Source: Streptococcus oralis (lineage in GTDB: Bacteria > Bacillota > Bacilli > Lactobacillales > Streptococcaceae). From it: a stretch of DNA of 64,000 nt. Of the stretch, positions 42,348 through 51,196 are shown in pieces (the first letter of the stretch is position 1; each line of letters begins with the position of its first letter). The notes under the pieces were generated by a model. The model saw only the letters and a program-made list of their open reading frames with translations. It did not search any database and had not been told where the DNA came from. Location of the stretch: the NCBI RefSeq assembly GCF_019929345.1, contig NZ_JAHZPJ010000001.1:186001-250000 (forward strand), in the 5' to 3' direction. The translations under genes were made by a program, and so were the position numbers.

Positions 42348-43364
42348 TTACCTTTCCATCAGGTTAAAAATAGTCTTTCCAATAACAACAATAAGATTAT
42401 CTCTTAATTTCTTCTCTAACTCTAAATCAATACCACTATTCTGTATGAATTTATCTTCTACCTTTCTGTATAAACGTTTCACCCTAGTGGGGTTCCCTGG
42501 ATCGAAATTTGGTACATAATGATAAATTATGACAGGAACAGAACTACTGATTGATCGTTCAGCGATTTGACTCCAGATATACCTATCAGTCTCTCCCAAA
42601 GAAACCCCATAGAGAATAATAATATCAGAGTTTTTTATAATATCACTATTTTTAACATCCATATTTTCTCTATAGTTTTTCAAAACTAAACTTTTTATTA
42701 GAGATTCCTTTTGTTCTTCTTCTAAACTATTTGAAATTTGTGTTTCATCACTAACCCCTAAAACCGTGCAGACATCCACCGTCCCATGTGCATGAATTGG
42801 TGGCTCAATATAAAAATTATAAAGATTAGCTCGTAATTGATTCCTGAATGATTTTGCTGACTCATTATATAATTTATCGATAACATTTGTGTAATTAAGA
42901 GTTAATATATTCACAATATCGTGTTGATATAGATTTTCATTATATTTTTTATTGATAGCAGGTTGATTAATTACAGGGAGAGAGGTTATCATATCATCTA
43001 GAGTGCTTATAAAGTCAATTGCATTACCTTTCTCAAGATTTTTTTCTTGTTGTATGCGTAGATGTTCTCTTAAATCATCAACTACTTCACTAAAATCATC
43101 TATAAACTTCTCCTTCATTTCTATACTTGAGAAGATGAGGTCGTTATCTTTTGTCAATTTACCAATTGACAATTCAAAATCTGACCAATTTTCATAATCA
43201 TTTACTTTATCAGAAAATAGAGACTCATAAATGAAATTTGAATATCCTTCTTTCTTTTTCCTTTCCATATAAACTTTATGTTGAAAATCATAGAAATCCT
43301 TGTATTTTGTTTTTAAACCATATTGTAAATCTAAACCATTTCCGACGATATAAGTGATATTCAT
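42348..43364 (-). CDS. AbiH-family abortive infection protein (phage defence)
   Basis: A 338-residue protein with the N-terminal signature of AbiH: I-V-G-N-G-L-D-L-Q-Y-G-L-K-T-K-Y near residues 6-21, and T-L-N-Y-T-N-V-I-D near 153, H-A-H-G-T-V near 190 and I-L-Y-G-V-S-L near 250. This is a SIR2-like nucleotide-binding layout. AbiH from lactococcal plasmid work lets infected cells stop phage growth by dying. The gene is markedly richer in A and T than its neighbours and is inserted between prmA and the NUDIX gene, which points to horizontal gain. Confidence 0.85.
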   Translation of the reverse strand: MNITYIVGNGLDLQYGLKTKYKDFYDFQHKVYMERKKKEGYSNFIYESLFSDKVNDYENWSDFELSIGKLTKDNDLIFSSIEMKEKFIDDFSEVVDDLREHLRIQQEKNLEKGNAIDFISTLDDMITSLPVINQPAINKKYNENLYQHDIVNILTLNYTNVIDKLYNESAKSFRNQLRANLYNFYIEPPIHAHGTVDVCTVLGVSDETQISNSLEEEQKESLIKSLVLKNYRENMDVKNSDIIKNSDIIILYGVSLGETDRYIWSQIAERSISSSVPVIIYHYVPNFDPGNPTRVKRLYRKVEDKFIQNSGIDLELEKKLRDNLIVVIGKTIFNLMER

Positions 43365-43408
43365 ATCTTTAAATTCTGCTCCCTCTAATAATTTCTCTAT
43401 TTTTCAAA

Positions 43409-43837
43409 TCATTTACTTTTATTAATATAATCCCTCACTCTATCCTGCAACTGGGGTACAACCTTATCTGAGTCAAGAAATTCGTCAATACTCATCAGTT
43501 TGTAACTCTGTCCTTCGTCACCAAATACAATCTTATCAAATTGTTCCTGAGCCAACTTGCCAACTAGAAAGACTGACTCCTTCCCCTCAAAAAGCATACT
43601 GGGATAAACCTTTCTCCAAAGCAGACAATCTTTAGTCAGACGAATCCCCAGTTCCTCAAAAACTTCACGCGCTGCGCACTCAAAAGGACTTTCATCCCCT
43701 TCACGCCCACCACCTGGTAGTTCCCACATATTGGGCCATGGGATGTTTTCCTTGTCATCACGTAAGATAGTTAAGAGCTTATCACCACAAAAGAGGGCAA
43801 TTTTGCAACCTGTGAAATCAGAAATTTCTATTTCCAT
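43409..43837 (-). CDS. NUDIX hydrolase
   Basis: A 142-residue NUDIX protein with the box G-G-G-R-E-G-D-E-S-P-F-E-C-A-A then R-E-V-F-E-E-L-G-I at about residues 42-66. Enzymes of this fold cleave nucleoside diphosphates linked to another group, often as house-cleaning. The substrate is not predictable. It is separated by one base from the M50 protease gene. Confidence 0.9.
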   Translation of the reverse strand: MEIEISDFTGCKIALFCGDKLLTILRDDKENIPWPNMWELPGGGREGDESPFECAAREVFEELGIRLTKDCLLWRKVYPSMLFEGKESVFLVGKLAQEQFDKIVFGDEGQSYKLMSIDEFLDSDKVVPQLQDRVRDYINKSK

Positions 43838-43838
43838 G

Positions 43839-44906
43839 TTAGACTCCTTCAGCTAATTCCTTTTCCAGCTCTGCTAACCAGTTTTCATAATAGCGTTTCT
43901 CGTCCCGTAGCATTCGGCTGCTATTCATTTTCTGTCTAGCAATCTTCATAGCCTTGCGAGTTTGAGCTACATCTTTCTTTACCTTAAATTGATACCAGGC
44001 TTGAATCACCTGCACATCTGTCATTTTTAGAGCTAAAAAGGATTTAATGCTTCGAATACTTGTATATTCCTCTGCTTTCTCATTATCCCCTTCCAGCAAG
44101 GCGATTTGAAGAAGGTATAGCTGGCAAAAAGTTTCAGACAGCGAGTGTTCTGTTCTCTCTAGTAAAGATTGAAATAGCTTTTTAGCTGCCTCTAAATGAC
44201 CATCCAATATGAAAACCACTCCCTCAAGAGTTTGAATACTTTCTGCAAAGCTCCCTCTCGCATCCTCAGCAACAGGCATGATAAAGTCTTTCAAATCATA
44301 CTCTTGAGGAGCAAGCAAAGTTTGGGCAGAATGCCTTAACACCAAGTAAGCGTATTTGGTATTTTCAGGGTGTTGTAGCAATTCCCAGATTTTCGCTCCA
44401 TCGGTAATGCCGACTGGCAAAGCGTTGTTTAGAAAGAAAGACAAATTAAGAAAAATCCAAGTACCAGCAAAATACCAGCTTTTTGTCAAAAATCCAAACA
44501 ATATCGCCAATAATATCAAACTGAGATGAACCATCAAGCCTCCTGAAAGCATCAGGATGATTCTTTGATCACTTTCGTCCTCCTTTAAACCAATATACTG
44601 AGCACCAACATTTTTCAGAACGGCTGTTCGACTAAGATGAAACCTGCCTGACTTTTTGGTCAAAAGAAAATGTCCTAATCCAAAAGCCACCAGCCGATAG
44701 CCTGTTAAGTAACCACAAAGAGCATGACCCAGCTCATGAAGAATAAAGATTAAATATATGCTTAAAAGAGCGAAGGTATAACCAAAAGTAAAGACTAAAA
44801 CTGCGGAATACCCCAACTCTGCAAATGCGATAGTGCCACAAGCAAAAGCTAGCATAATAAAGACAAAAGCTAGCACATAAACCAAATACGTCCCAAATTT
44901 TTTCAT
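43839..44906 (-). CDS. M50-type membrane metalloprotease with a C-terminal helical repeat region
   Basis: A 355-residue protein: N-terminal membrane helices with the zinc motif H-E-L-G-H-A-L-C-G-Y near residues 57-66 inside a helix, and a third-ligand candidate D in G-I-T-D-G-A-K near 166. The C-terminal 170 residues are soluble helix pairs like TPR repeats. Site-2-type proteases cut substrates within the membrane. Substrate unknown. Confidence 0.82.
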   Translation of the reverse strand: MKKFGTYLVYVLAFVFIMLAFACGTIAFAELGYSAVLVFTFGYTFALLSIYLIFILHELGHALCGYLTGYRLVAFGLGHFLLTKKSGRFHLSRTAVLKNVGAQYIGLKEDESDQRIILMLSGGLMVHLSLILLAILFGFLTKSWYFAGTWIFLNLSFFLNNALPVGITDGAKIWELLQHPENTKYAYLVLRHSAQTLLAPQEYDLKDFIMPVAEDARGSFAESIQTLEGVVFILDGHLEAAKKLFQSLLERTEHSLSETFCQLYLLQIALLEGDNEKAEEYTSIRSIKSFLALKMTDVQVIQAWYQFKVKKDVAQTRKAMKIARQKMNSSRMLRDEKRYYENWLAELEKELAEGV

Positions 44907-44924
44907 ACCACCTTCTCCAAACTC

Positions 44925-45395
44925 CTAGTATCTCGGATAAGGATAAAACTCTCCCTCTTCCAAGCCAACTTTTCCTTCTTCAAAGACTTCTTGGTTCCAT
45001 TCCATGACGAATTCCTCTGCTTCTGGGTTTTCCAAAAAGTCCATGAGGGCATCCAGCCCAACCTCGGCAGTATCTTTAAGAAAAAGGGCGAAATAGGCCA
45101 AAAATTCACGAGAAAATCCTTTTTTAGGCAGATAAGGGATGACCGTTAAATAGTCTTCTTCATTGACTGTTGACTTGGCAGGATTGTAAAAAAGCACCGC
45201 TTCCTCAAAAAGAATATCATCTGACGAAACTTCTCCGTCCTCATCCACCATCTCCACACCTGTAGCGTTTTGCGCTTCTAGTAAAAAACTCACTTCAACT
45301 GCATGGTTGCGCTTATCCCAGCTGATCTCATAGTCAAAGGGAAAGTTCTTGTCCAACTCTTCCTCTAAAACATCTAAAAATCCGTATGTTGCCAT
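44925..45395 (-). CDS. DUF3013 family protein
   Basis: A 156-residue acidic protein (M-A-T-Y-G-F-L-D-V-L-E-E-E-L-D) of the streptococcal DUF3013 family. Soluble, no signal peptide, function unknown. It lies 18 bases upstream of the M50 protease gene and is divergent from rarA. Confidence 0.88.
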   Translation of the reverse strand: MATYGFLDVLEEELDKNFPFDYEISWDKRNHAVEVSFLLEAQNATGVEMVDEDGEVSSDDILFEEAVLFYNPAKSTVNEEDYLTVIPYLPKKGFSREFLAYFALFLKDTAEVGLDALMDFLENPEAEEFVMEWNQEVFEEGKVGLEEGEFYPYPRY

Positions 45396-45510
45396 TTTGT
45401 CCTCTTTCTATGCGACTCTTTAATCGCCCCGATTGCTCGGAAATATGCTAAAATAGATACTACCATCTTACCACATATACATCAGAAAATCCATGTTAGA
45501 AAGGACTGCT

Positions 45511-46782
45511 ATGCCAGACAATCTCGCGCTTCGCATGCGCCCCAAAACCATCGACCAGGTCATCGGTCAGGAGCATCTAGTCGGACCTGGAAAAATTATC
45601 CGTCGCATGGTGGAAGCCAATCGTCTGTCCTCCATGATTCTCTACGGACCTCCAGGAATCGGCAAGACCAGTATCGCTTCTGCCATCGCTGGAACGACCA
45701 AGTATGCCTTTCGGACCTTTAATGCGACAGTGGATAGTAAAAAGCGACTCCAAGAAATCGCTGAAGAGGCTAAATTCTCAGGTGGACTGGTTCTGCTACT
45801 GGACGAGATTCACCGACTAGATAAAACCAAGCAAGATTTTCTACTTCCCCTCTTGGAAAGTGGACTGGTCATCATGATTGGGGCTACGACTGAAAATCCT
45901 TTCTTTTCTGTCACTCCAGCCATTCGCAGTCGTGTTCAGATTTTTGAGTTAGAACCCTTGGCCAATCAAGATGTTAAAGAGGCGATTCAAATCGCTCTAA
46001 CTGACCCTGAACGTGGCTTTGATTTCCCAGTTGAGCTAGATGAGGATGCACTGGATTTCATCGCAACATCTACAAACGGTGATCTGCGTTCTGCCTTTAA
46101 TTCGCTGGATTTGGCTGTTCTTTCGACTCCAGCAAATGATAAAGGCATTCACCATATAACACTTGACATCATGGAAAATAGCCTGCAGCGGAGCTATATT
46201 ACTATGGACAAGGATGGGGACGGACACTATGATGTCCTTTCAGCCCTGCAAAAGTCCATCCGTGGTTCGGATGTTGATGCCAGTCTCCACTACGCCGCCC
46301 GCTTGATTGAAGCTGGTGATCTGCCTAGTCTCGCTCGTCGCTTGACCGTTATTGCTTATGAAGATATCGGCTTGGCCAATCCCGAAGCTCAAGTCCACAC
46401 CGTGACTGCTCTGGATGCTGCCCAAAAGATTGGGTTCCCAGAAGCCCGCATTCTCATTGCCAATGTCGTGATTGATTTGGCCCTTTCTCCAAAATCCAAC
46501 TCAGCCTATGCTGCTATGGACAAGGCTCTTGCTGATCTCAAAACATCAGGGCATTTGCCTATCCCTCGACACCTGCGCGATGGTCACTACAGTGGAAGCA
46601 AGGAACTGGGAAATGCCCAAGACTATCTCTATCCCCACAACTATCCTGGAAATTGGGTCAAGCAAGATTATCTGCCAGAAAAAATTAAAAGCCATCGCTA
46701 TTTCACTCCGGAAGATACGGGTAAATATGAACGCGCCTTAGCACAAAGAAAAGAAACAATCGATCATTTACGAGAAAACTGA
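45511..46782 (+). CDS. rarA: replication-associated recombination protein A
   Basis: A 423-residue AAA+ ATPase of the RarA/MgsA/WRNIP1 family acting at stalled replication forks. Walker A G-P-P-G-I-G-K-T-S near residue 47, Walker B L-L-L-D-E-I-H near 99, and a C-terminal helical domain with A-Y-E-D-I-G-L-A-N-P. The ATG at 45511 is used (GAAAGGA upstream, M-P-D-N-L-A-L-R-M-R-P start); an ATG 6 codons earlier lacks a ribosome binding site. The 6S RNA gene follows. Confidence 0.94.
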   Translation: MPDNLALRMRPKTIDQVIGQEHLVGPGKIIRRMVEANRLSSMILYGPPGIGKTSIASAIAGTTKYAFRTFNATVDSKKRLQEIAEEAKFSGGLVLLLDEIHRLDKTKQDFLLPLLESGLVIMIGATTENPFFSVTPAIRSRVQIFELEPLANQDVKEAIQIALTDPERGFDFPVELDEDALDFIATSTNGDLRSAFNSLDLAVLSTPANDKGIHHITLDIMENSLQRSYITMDKDGDGHYDVLSALQKSIRGSDVDASLHYAARLIEAGDLPSLARRLTVIAYEDIGLANPEAQVHTVTALDAAQKIGFPEARILIANVVIDLALSPKSNSAYAAMDKALADLKTSGHLPIPRHLRDGHYSGSKELGNAQDYLYPHNYPGNWVKQDYLPEKIKSHRYFTPEDTGKYERALAQRKETIDHLREN

Positions 46783-46811
46783 AATCCTTTTCAAAAAATT
46801 GCATTTTTCTC

Positions 46812-46839
46812 TTGATTTTTTTTGAAAAAGTGGTATCAT
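46812..46839 (+). promoter_or_regulatory. promoter of the 6S RNA gene
   Basis: TTGATT (46812-46817) and TATCAT (46834-46839) are 16 bases apart, with TGG before the -10 as an extended element. The start point is expected near 46846-46850. Confidence 0.65.
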
Positions 46840-46847
46840 ATAAACAT

Positions 46848-47042
46848 AGAAACGCTGTGGTGTACGACTTCACACTTAAGTGTTGACCGACTATTTTTTG
46901 TATTATTAGGGAAACAAAAGTCTTCTAACAGCATGTAGGCCGTCTCACACGGAAACAGCTTCAGTTAGAGCGAGTTGCCCACCTGCTTAATTGCGCGGGT
47001 TCAATACAAACCGTGAAGTTTCGGCACCAATACAGCTTTTTT
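46848..47042 (+). ncRNA. ssrS: 6S RNA
   Basis: About 195 bases between rarA and tRNA-Lys, the place of 6S RNA in streptococci. The ends pair: GCTGTGGTG near 46854 with CACC...ACAGC near 47025-47036, followed by a T-run. The middle contains long imperfect pairing and a purine-rich bulge, as expected for a mimic of an open promoter. 6S RNA binds sigma-70-type RNA polymerase and lowers transcription in stationary phase. The exact 3' end is approximate. Confidence 0.8.
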
Positions 47043-47046
47043 CTTT

Positions 47047-47119
47047 GCCTCCTTAGCTCAGCTGGCAGAGCAGCGGACTCTTAATCCGTGGGTCACAGGT
47101 TCGATCCCTGTAGGGGGCA
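47047..47119 (+). tRNA. tRNA-Lys (CTT)
   Basis: A full cloverleaf: acceptor GCCTCCT/AGGGGGC, D arm GCTC...GAGC, anticodon stem GCGGA/TCCGT with loop CTCTTAA (anticodon CTT), T arm ACAGG/CCTGT. CCA is not encoded. It follows the 6S RNA gene by about 5 bases. Confidence 0.95.
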
Positions 47120-47165
47120 TCTAAATCAACAGGAAAAAGCCTTGAGTTCCAAGGCTTTTTTGCTT
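47104..47165 (+). repeat. tRNA 3' end plus terminator, copy 1 of a repeat
   Basis: ATCCCTGTAGGGGGCATC and following bases, then AAAAAGCCTTG-AGTTC-CAAGGCTTTTTT, which is the terminator of the 6S/tRNA unit. The same 23 bases, then almost the same following 20, recur at about 51197-51240, and a more diverged version follows the second tRNA-like gene. This is the form of an attachment-site duplication. Confidence 0.7.
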
Positions 47166-47465
47166 ATCTATAACTGATTTGCCTCATCATTTGTCCCACA
47201 TTTTAAATCTATCTTTTCTTTTTGAATCAAATTACATCTTTACAAATAGTGTAAAGCCAGTTACTTTTGCTTTGATGCCATACAATATTTTCATGTAGAG
47301 AAGACAAATTTTATCTTCTTTTTTTATTTTCAAAATAATAAAAACTGATTTTCTTTTCATAAATCAGACTGAAACTTCCAAATTTTCCATTTTGTTTATT
47401 GACATTTCCTCTAAAAAGGTGTATAATATTTTTTTATCAAACTATACTATATAGGGGGTATTGAA
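47120..47465 (+). other. intergenic region before the HdeD-like gene
   Basis: Holds the tRNA terminator (47134-47163), a TTTGTCCCA...TTTTAAATC element near 47189-47208 that recurs near 51105-51122, a weak hairpin GAAGA...TCTTC with T-run near 47299-47323, and the promoter below. I see no gene in the rest, which is AT-rich. Confidence 0.5.
47399..47427 (+). promoter_or_regulatory. consensus sigma-A promoter of the HdeD-like gene
   Basis: TTGACA (47399-47404) and TATAAT (47422-47427) with a 17-base spacer, both perfect consensus. The ATG is 39 bases further, after GGGGGT. Confidence 0.85.
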
Positions 47466-47981
47466 ATGAAATTTTCTAATCGTTTACTGCTATTCCTTGC
47501 AGGAGTTGTTTTTGTCCTTTTAGGACTTTTCCTATTTACAAACCCAGTAGCTAATCTTGTTGCTTACAGCTGGTGGATTGCATTTGGTTTACTGGTTTCT
47601 TCTATAGCAGCTATTTTAGGCTATTTCTCTGTACCAAAAGAGCTTCGCTCACCAGCTCATCTTTTCCAAGGGATTGTTAATCTTCTCTTAGCTCTTTACC
47701 TCGTTGCCTATGGCTTTGTGACGCTGCCAGTTGTCATTCCAACTATTTTAGGAATTTGGTTAATTGTAGAAGCCATTATAGTTTTCTTTAAAGGCAATCG
47801 TTTGGGATTGATTTTCCCTATTATTGGCAACCATATCATGTGGATAGCGTTGCTTGCATTTTTACTAGGTCTAGTGATTTTGTTCAATCCAGTAGCTACA
47901 AGTGTCTTTGTCGTTTATGTCGTTGCCTTTGCATTTTTAATTGTTGGTTTCACCTATATCCTTGATGCCTTTCGTAAATAA
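47466..47981 (+). CDS. HdeD-like (DUF308) membrane protein
   Basis: A 171-residue integral membrane protein with six short helices in pairs, typical of the HdeD/DUF308 group. In enterobacteria HdeD is linked to acid resistance; in streptococci the role is unknown. A perfect consensus promoter drives it, suggesting high expression. The N-terminal membrane domain of the protein encoded at 49353-50642 has a related plan. Confidence 0.82.
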   Translation: MKFSNRLLLFLAGVVFVLLGLFLFTNPVANLVAYSWWIAFGLLVSSIAAILGYFSVPKELRSPAHLFQGIVNLLLALYLVAYGFVTLPVVIPTILGIWLIVEAIIVFFKGNRLGLIFPIIGNHIMWIALLAFLLGLVILFNPVATSVFVVYVVAFAFLIVGFTYILDAFRK

Positions 47982-48005
47982 TCTAGCTGCCATTTTGGGC
48001 ATATT

Positions 48006-48039
48006 AAAAAAGCTGGGAAGTTACATTCTCAGCTTTTTC
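48006..48039 (+). terminator. terminator after the HdeD-like gene
   Basis: AAAAAGCTGGGAA pairs with TTCTCAGCTTTTT around a short loop. It lies directly before the second tRNA-like gene. Confidence 0.7.
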
Positions 48040-48043
48040 TGTT

Positions 48044-48116
48044 GCTTCCTTAGCTCAGTTGGTAGAGCAGTAGACTCTTAAGCTATGGGGCGCAGGTTCG
48101 AGCCCTGCAGGGGGCA
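48044..48116 (+). tRNA. divergent tRNA-Lys-like gene (CTT anticodon), possibly degenerate
   Basis: A 73-base cloverleaf with acceptor GCTTCCT/AGGGGGC (two G-T pairs), a normal D arm, T arm GCAGG/CCTGC and loop CTCTTAA as in the first tRNA-Lys. The anticodon stem GTAGA/GCTAT contains an A-G mismatch next to the loop and a G-T pair at its base. It is followed by a terminator (AAGCCTTG...CAAGGCTT). Probably a captured or duplicated tRNA; whether it is charged and used is unclear. Confidence 0.7.
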
Positions 48117-48254
48117 TCTAAATCAACAGAAATAAGCCTTGAAACCAAGGCTTTTTTTAACGTCTAATAGCTTTTTGTAGAAAAGTATTTAAAAATAAAA
48201 GAGAAGAGAATCTCTCACTCTCTTCTCAGTATATCTTATTAAATTTAGTTTTTC

Positions 48255-49343
48255 TTAATCTAGCTGATTTTCCTTTGCAACGACAAATTCCTTAACCAAT
48301 CGATAGATAACAGCAAATATCGGTGTAAAGAATATCATCCCAAGTAAGCCAAAGAGATTGCCTCCAATACTAGCAGCCGCAAGCGTGAAAATAGCTGGCA
48401 AACCAATAGATTGACCTACAACTCTAGGATAAATAAGGTTTCCTTCAATCAGCTGTATAACTTGATATAGAAGAAGAGAAAGTAAGGCTTGAGTAGGACT
48501 CACTGTGAAGATAAAAATCGCTCCCACAACACAAGCAATCATAGGCCCTACATAAGGAATGAACGATAGCACTCCTGCAAATATACCTGTCATTACCCCA
48601 TAAGGTAGTCCAAACAGGCTGTAGCCAACCGCTATCATAACTCCTATGATGACTGCTTCAATCAGCTGACTCATCAAAAATTGGTCATAAGTCTCTAGTG
48701 CTACTTGTCCAATGTAAGTTAACTTTGTCACCACTTTCTCTGGAAATATAACTTTTAGAAGTCTACTCGTCATCGCTGCCAGATGTTCCTTACTGGATAA
48801 AAATAAAAAGGTAAATACTATAATCAGAAAGGCATTCATTATACTTGAAAAAATATTTCCTATATTACTAGTCAGACCGGATAAGAAGGTTATCAAAGCT
48901 TGACTAATAGAGCTAGACTGTCCCTGAATTCCTGATACGATAGTTGACAGCATGTCTTTGGTTACAAATTCCGAGCTGTCTAGCAATTTCCCAAGTTGAG
49001 TCAGGACTGTTGAAAGGACTGCTCCCAGCTGACTAATAGTCTGAGCAAGGGTTGGAAGCACCAAAACCAAAAGACAGATCACGATTAAGATAAGAGATAG
49101 GAAAACAAGCACCATAGCAATCGGACGGCGCAACCCTGCCTTTACCTTCATTTTAACTAGGAATTCTTCAATTTTTTTCATGGGAACATTGAGCACAAAA
49201 GCAATGACAGCACCATAAATCAAGGTAGAAGTTACTTCAAAGAGAGATACTGCCCCTGATATAAAGCTTGATGCATTCAGAATTACAAGAGTAACCAGCC
49301 CTATAAAAAGTATTAATGGGGTGTATTTTTTTACTAAATTCAT
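48255..49343 (-). CDS. AI-2E family transporter (PerM-like)
   Basis: A 362-residue membrane protein of the AI-2E/UPF0118 family: about eight helices, a long soluble section near residues 105-180 and the motif F-I-P-Y-V-G-P near 264, with Q-L-I-E-G-N-L-I-Y-P-R-V-V-G near 310. Members export signals or ions in different bacteria. Function here unknown. It is transcribed with the next gene, 9 bases apart. Confidence 0.9.
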   Translation of the reverse strand: MNLVKKYTPLILFIGLVTLVILNASSFISGAVSLFEVTSTLIYGAVIAFVLNVPMKKIEEFLVKMKVKAGLRRPIAMVLVFLSLILIVICLLVLVLPTLAQTISQLGAVLSTVLTQLGKLLDSSEFVTKDMLSTIVSGIQGQSSSISQALITFLSGLTSNIGNIFSSIMNAFLIIVFTFLFLSSKEHLAAMTSRLLKVIFPEKVVTKLTYIGQVALETYDQFLMSQLIEAVIIGVMIAVGYSLFGLPYGVMTGIFAGVLSFIPYVGPMIACVVGAIFIFTVSPTQALLSLLLYQVIQLIEGNLIYPRVVGQSIGLPAIFTLAAASIGGNLFGLLGMIFFTPIFAVIYRLVKEFVVAKENQLD

Positions 49344-49352
49344 AAATTCTCC

Positions 49353-50642
49353 TTAATAAACATGTTTAGATACGACTATACTATTTGGTTTTTCAAACTC
49401 TCGGTCAAGGTAAGCTTGGTAAGTTCCTGGTGCGATAAATCCTTTGGGTGAGAGGATATCGGTGCCAGCCTGACCGACTATGGTATCAGCCAAGAGCACA
49501 CAGTTTGTAGATAAGACAAAGTAGGATTTAAACTTAGATTTGATAAATTTATAAAGTTCCCCATCTGTCTCATGTCTGATTTTATAAGCGTAGGTGTAGT
49601 CTTCCTTACCATCACCTGTCATGATTTTATCTGCACTTGGCTCCCATGGAATCGTCAGTTGTTTCAATTCAGCCAACTTTTTCTGAACTGCTTTTTCCAT
49701 TTCAGGCGTCAAATCTATCCCATAACCAAAAAGCGTTTTTTGACTCTCACGTTTACATAGGTCAATGTACTTGTCACGATCACAGAAATATAAGACACCA
49801 TCTCCTACCATGCCAAATAAGGTCTCAGAAGACGGATCATAGTTGCCATAAGAAATAACACGGCCTTGATAGCAGATATCCACATGACCAATTGCCGAAA
49901 ACAGGGAGGTCTCAGCTGTATGAACAAAAATTTCTAGCTCTGCTGTCTTACCAGACTTCACTATTCCAAGATGGATATCTTCTTCCTCATCAGCATTTTC
50001 CAGCATAAATTTGTTAATTTTTGCTAAAGTTCTTGCAGGGATGAGAGCGGCTAGGACAATAGGTAAGCTAATTCTAATGCGACGTTTGAGATGGTTTTTC
50101 CCAATTTCCCCTTCAAATAAGAAACCGTCACGGATATTGGACAGACCATAAAGGAAAAAATAAGCCCCTAAAACAAAGAGTTGAAAGACAGAATTTCCCG
50201 TAGAGGACAAAAGACTAGCTCCACCAAGAAAAACTAGTAGAATACCATCTAGTAAGAGACGAAAACGAGGTCGAATATTATTTTTACGGTAGAGAACATA
50301 GGTGACAAGATTAATCGTGGCCCTAAAAATCTGATAAACTCCAATCACAAGAGCCAGAACATAAATCGGTATATCAGTCGCAAGATTAGAACCTAGCAAA
50401 TATCCCAGCACTAACAATTTAACCAGTGCAACTCCCAAGGTATCCGTTGACTGGCTTTTTTTGAAAACTCTTAATAGCAAATCTACGACCGTTGCTATCC
50501 AAGCTAAAAACAGAACCAGGCGAATAACTGTTACTGGCAACCAAGTCCCCGTGACCATCAAGATGAGACCTAGCAGAACAAACAAGAACCCCTGAGCAAG
50601 TAATTTCTTACCTGTCAGACCTAAAGATAGAATTTTCGCCAT
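49353..50642 (-). CDS. fusion of a DUF308-like membrane domain and a possible papain-like (NlpC/LRAT/YiiX) domain
   Basis: A 429-residue protein. Residues 1 to about 205 form six to eight membrane helices of HdeD/DUF308 type. The rest is soluble, with S-A-I-G-H-V-D-I-C-Y-Q-G-R-V-I-S near 255 and F-V-L-S-T-N-C-V-L-L-A-D-T-I-V near 385. A His followed by strand and a later N-C before a helix is the arrangement of permuted papain-like enzymes (YiiX, NlpC/P60, LRAT groups), which cleave amides or lipid esters. The ATG at 50642 follows AAAGG; a TTG 6 codons earlier is unlikely. Activity is inferred. Confidence 0.72.
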   Translation of the reverse strand: MAKILSLGLTGKKLLAQGFLFVLLGLILMVTGTWLPVTVIRLVLFLAWIATVVDLLLRVFKKSQSTDTLGVALVKLLVLGYLLGSNLATDIPIYVLALVIGVYQIFRATINLVTYVLYRKNNIRPRFRLLLDGILLVFLGGASLLSSTGNSVFQLFVLGAYFFLYGLSNIRDGFLFEGEIGKNHLKRRIRISLPIVLAALIPARTLAKINKFMLENADEEEDIHLGIVKSGKTAELEIFVHTAETSLFSAIGHVDICYQGRVISYGNYDPSSETLFGMVGDGVLYFCDRDKYIDLCKRESQKTLFGYGIDLTPEMEKAVQKKLAELKQLTIPWEPSADKIMTGDGKEDYTYAYKIRHETDGELYKFIKSKFKSYFVLSTNCVLLADTIVGQAGTDILSPKGFIAPGTYQAYLDREFEKPNSIVVSKHVY

Positions 50643-51190
50643 ATAAAAACCTTTCAACAATAAAAATTAAACACTCCGATTAAACTGACTAGTAAATAGC
50701 CAACACTACAAACAGCCTGTGCCAGCAACATATGGTGACTAGAAATGACTGTAGTAATGTCACCATCTTGTCTTATGCACTTCTAAAATTTGTTATATTG
50801 ATTAGAAACCAGAGCTTATAAAAACTAGCTAAACTCGAGAGATAGACACAATTGCGACGAAAAAATGTATAACCAATTCAACTTGTTAAGGTAAGAAAGC
50901 ATTATTTCCAATCTATTAATTATTCATCTATTACCTATTATGACACAATATTCCCTATAGTTCAACTTTTTACTTGTTTTTATATTACACGGACTAAAAA
51001 GTTTTCAACAGTTGATTGCATTTGTTTTAATAAGTTTTAACCTTTCTTGGTTAGATAAAAAAAGAACCATACAGTTTAGAATCTGTATGGTTTTTGCCCC
51101 ACTTTTGTCCCATTTTTAAATCATGACATTGAAAATACCTAAAATCACTTATATTTCAATATTTTTAATTGCTCTCAATATGAAAGTCCT
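50643..51190. other. long AT-rich intergenic region with a small hydrophobic reading frame and a terminator
   Basis: Mostly without coding signals. On the minus strand near 50735-50658, ATG-TTG-CTG-GCA opens 25 codons (M-L-L-A-Q-A-V-C-S-V-G-Y-L-L-V) ending 9 bases upstream of the next gene; it has no clear ribosome binding site. At about 51066-51096 AACCATACAG pairs with CTGTATGGTT followed by T's, a good plus-strand terminator without an obvious gene to end. TTTTGTCCCATTTTTAAATC near 51104-51123 repeats the element downstream of tRNA-Lys. Confidence 0.4.
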
Positions 51191-51196
51191 TTCCAA

